From the NCBI GenBank assembly GCA_041612095.1, contig JBFJJW010000175.1, forward strand, positions 1 through 6,627: 6,627 nt of DNA. Direction: 5' to 3'. Positions 6,070 through 6,627 of the stretch are shown piece after piece. Position 1 is the stretch's first letter, and each line of letters starts with the position of its first letter. Below the pieces are notes generated by a model, which was not told the origin of the DNA, did not search any database, and saw nothing but the letters and a program-made list of their open reading frames with translations. The stretch is from Solimonas sp041612095. Its GTDB lineage: Bacteria > Pseudomonadota > Gammaproteobacteria > Nevskiales > Nevskiaceae. The translations under genes and the position numbers were made by a program.

Positions 6070-6627
6070 GGTGCTACGCCGTCGCTGCCGGCTGCGTCAC
6101 CGGCATCCGGTTCCGCACTGACGCCCGCTTCTCCCTCTACCGCCGCTTCATCGGCGACCTGCGCCGGCTCGGCCACCGGCCCGGCTGGCGAGGCCGCAGC
6201 CTCCGGCGCCTCAGCCTGCGCTGACACCTCGGCCTGCACCTTCTCCCCCGGGGTCGCTTCCAGCGCCTGCTTGCGCGCGATCTCCGAGCTCACAAACTGG
6301 ATCCAGTTGCTGGCGGAGGCGGCGTACTTCTCACTGTCCTGCGCGGCCAGAAACGTCGTGCGCGCTTCCCTGAGCTTGCCGGCGTTAAACAAGGCCGTGC
6401 CCAGCTGCATGCGCACGGCGTTGGGGTCATCCAGATCCTTGGCCTTGAGCGCTGCCTTGTATGCCGCCACCGCATCCTCCCAGCGCCCCAGCTCGGCCTG
6501 GGCCTGACCCAGATAGGTGTAGTGCTTGGCGGCGTTGGTTTCCTCGGCCAGCTTCTTGAGCACCGGCACCTGCTGCTCGTATTCCTTGGCAAAGGACAGG
6601 GCCTGGGCAAACAGCTGCAGGTTCTCG
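6066..6627 (-). CDS. TPR protein with acidic Ala/Pro-rich C-terminal tail, 5' partial
   Basis: The frame stays open to the right edge, so the start is outside the window. GTG at 6569 lies inside a helical repeat and is unlikely to be the start. In the 186 visible residues, a partial helical repeat (LFAQALSFAKEYEQQ) is followed by two clear TPR units at about 34-63 (YLGQAQAELGRWEDAVAAYKAAL) and 67-97 (VRMQLGTALFNAGKLREARTTF). Next comes a capping helix with W-I-Q-F-V, then a tail of about 60 residues (from about 127) rich in Ala, Glu, Pro, Gly and Val with almost no basic residues, probably disordered. TPR arrays are protein-protein scaffolds. The architecture resembles TPR proteins found beside ExbB/ExbD/TonB-type genes, but the neighbours that would test this lie outside the window. 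The role is otherwise unknown. It converges on the membrane protein gene with a 4-bp overlap. Confidence 0.8.
   Translation of the reverse strand, partial: ENLQLFAQALSFAKEYEQQVPVLKKLAEETNAAKHYTYLGQAQAELGRWEDAVAAYKAALKAKDLDDPNAVRMQLGTALFNAGKLREARTTFLAAQDSEKYAASASNWIQFVSSEIARKQALEATPGEKVQAEVSAQAEAPEAAASPAGPVAEPAQVADEAAVEGEAGVSAEPDAGDAAGSDGVAP
6086..6105. other. Small hairpin just past the convergent stop codons
   Basis: TGCCGG (6086-6091) and CCGGCA (6100-6105) form a 6-bp stem with an 8-base loop, 16 bases after the plus-strand stop and inside the TPR gene's coding sequence. No T tract follows on either side, so this is not a convincing intrinsic terminator. It could still slow or protect the 3' end of the plus-strand transcript. 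GC-rich coding DNA yields such stems by chance. Confidence 0.2.

Noticed and set aside
4908..6224. Plus-strand open frame of 438 codons in another frame across the membrane protein gene and into the TPR gene
   Set aside because: It overlaps a convincing polytopic membrane protein. Its translation is Arg/Ala/Gly/Pro-rich without hydrophobic segments or motifs.
1..6627. Mobile element, CRISPR array, tRNA/rRNA or phage-like content
   Set aside because: I saw no transposase or integrase motifs, terminal inverted repeats, regularly spaced repeats or tRNA-like cloverleaf. Base composition is even across the window.

Overview
The window is compositionally uniform, gene-dense, high-G+C bacterial DNA with a strong G/C preference at third codon positions. 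A type II lipobox, Sec signal peptides and a Shine-Dalgarno site point to a Gram-negative host. A proteobacterium is likely, perhaps a Lysobacterales/Xanthomonadales-type gammaproteobacterium. That placement is an impression from protein style; no marker gene is present. I see no RNA gene, CRISPR array, insertion sequence, integrase or phage gene.

Layout from left to right. (1) Positions 3-2186, plus strand: the 3' part of a large exported alpha/beta-hydrolase (esterase or prolyl-oligopeptidase-like). It has a Pro/Ala-rich linker, an N-terminal beta-sandwich, a catalytic domain with a GVSMGG nucleophile elbow, and a small C-terminal beta domain. Its start lies left of the window. (2) Positions 2187-2361: a 175-bp gap with a weak hairpin, a perfect 10-bp palindrome touching a -10-like CATAAT, and a good ribosome binding site. 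(3) Positions 2362-4554, plus strand: a 730-residue lipoprotein with a beta-trefoil-like N-terminal domain and a large divergent M19-type (membrane dipeptidase-like) metallohydrolase domain that keeps all expected metal ligands. (4) Positions 4576-6069, plus strand, 21 bp downstream: a 497-residue polytopic membrane protein of unknown function, with a signal peptide whose predicted cleavage exposes an N-terminal histidine. (5) Positions 6066-6627, minus strand: the C-terminal part of a TPR protein with a long acidic, Ala/Pro-rich tail. It converges on gene 4, and the two stop codons share one CTAG.

Genes 3 and 4 look like an operon. Gene 1 is on the same strand, so the three may form a cell-envelope cluster: a secreted hydrolase, a lipid-anchored metallohydrolase and an inner-membrane protein. 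No substrate can be read from the sequence. The least-explained parts are the trefoil/M19-like lipoprotein and its histidine-rich membrane partner.
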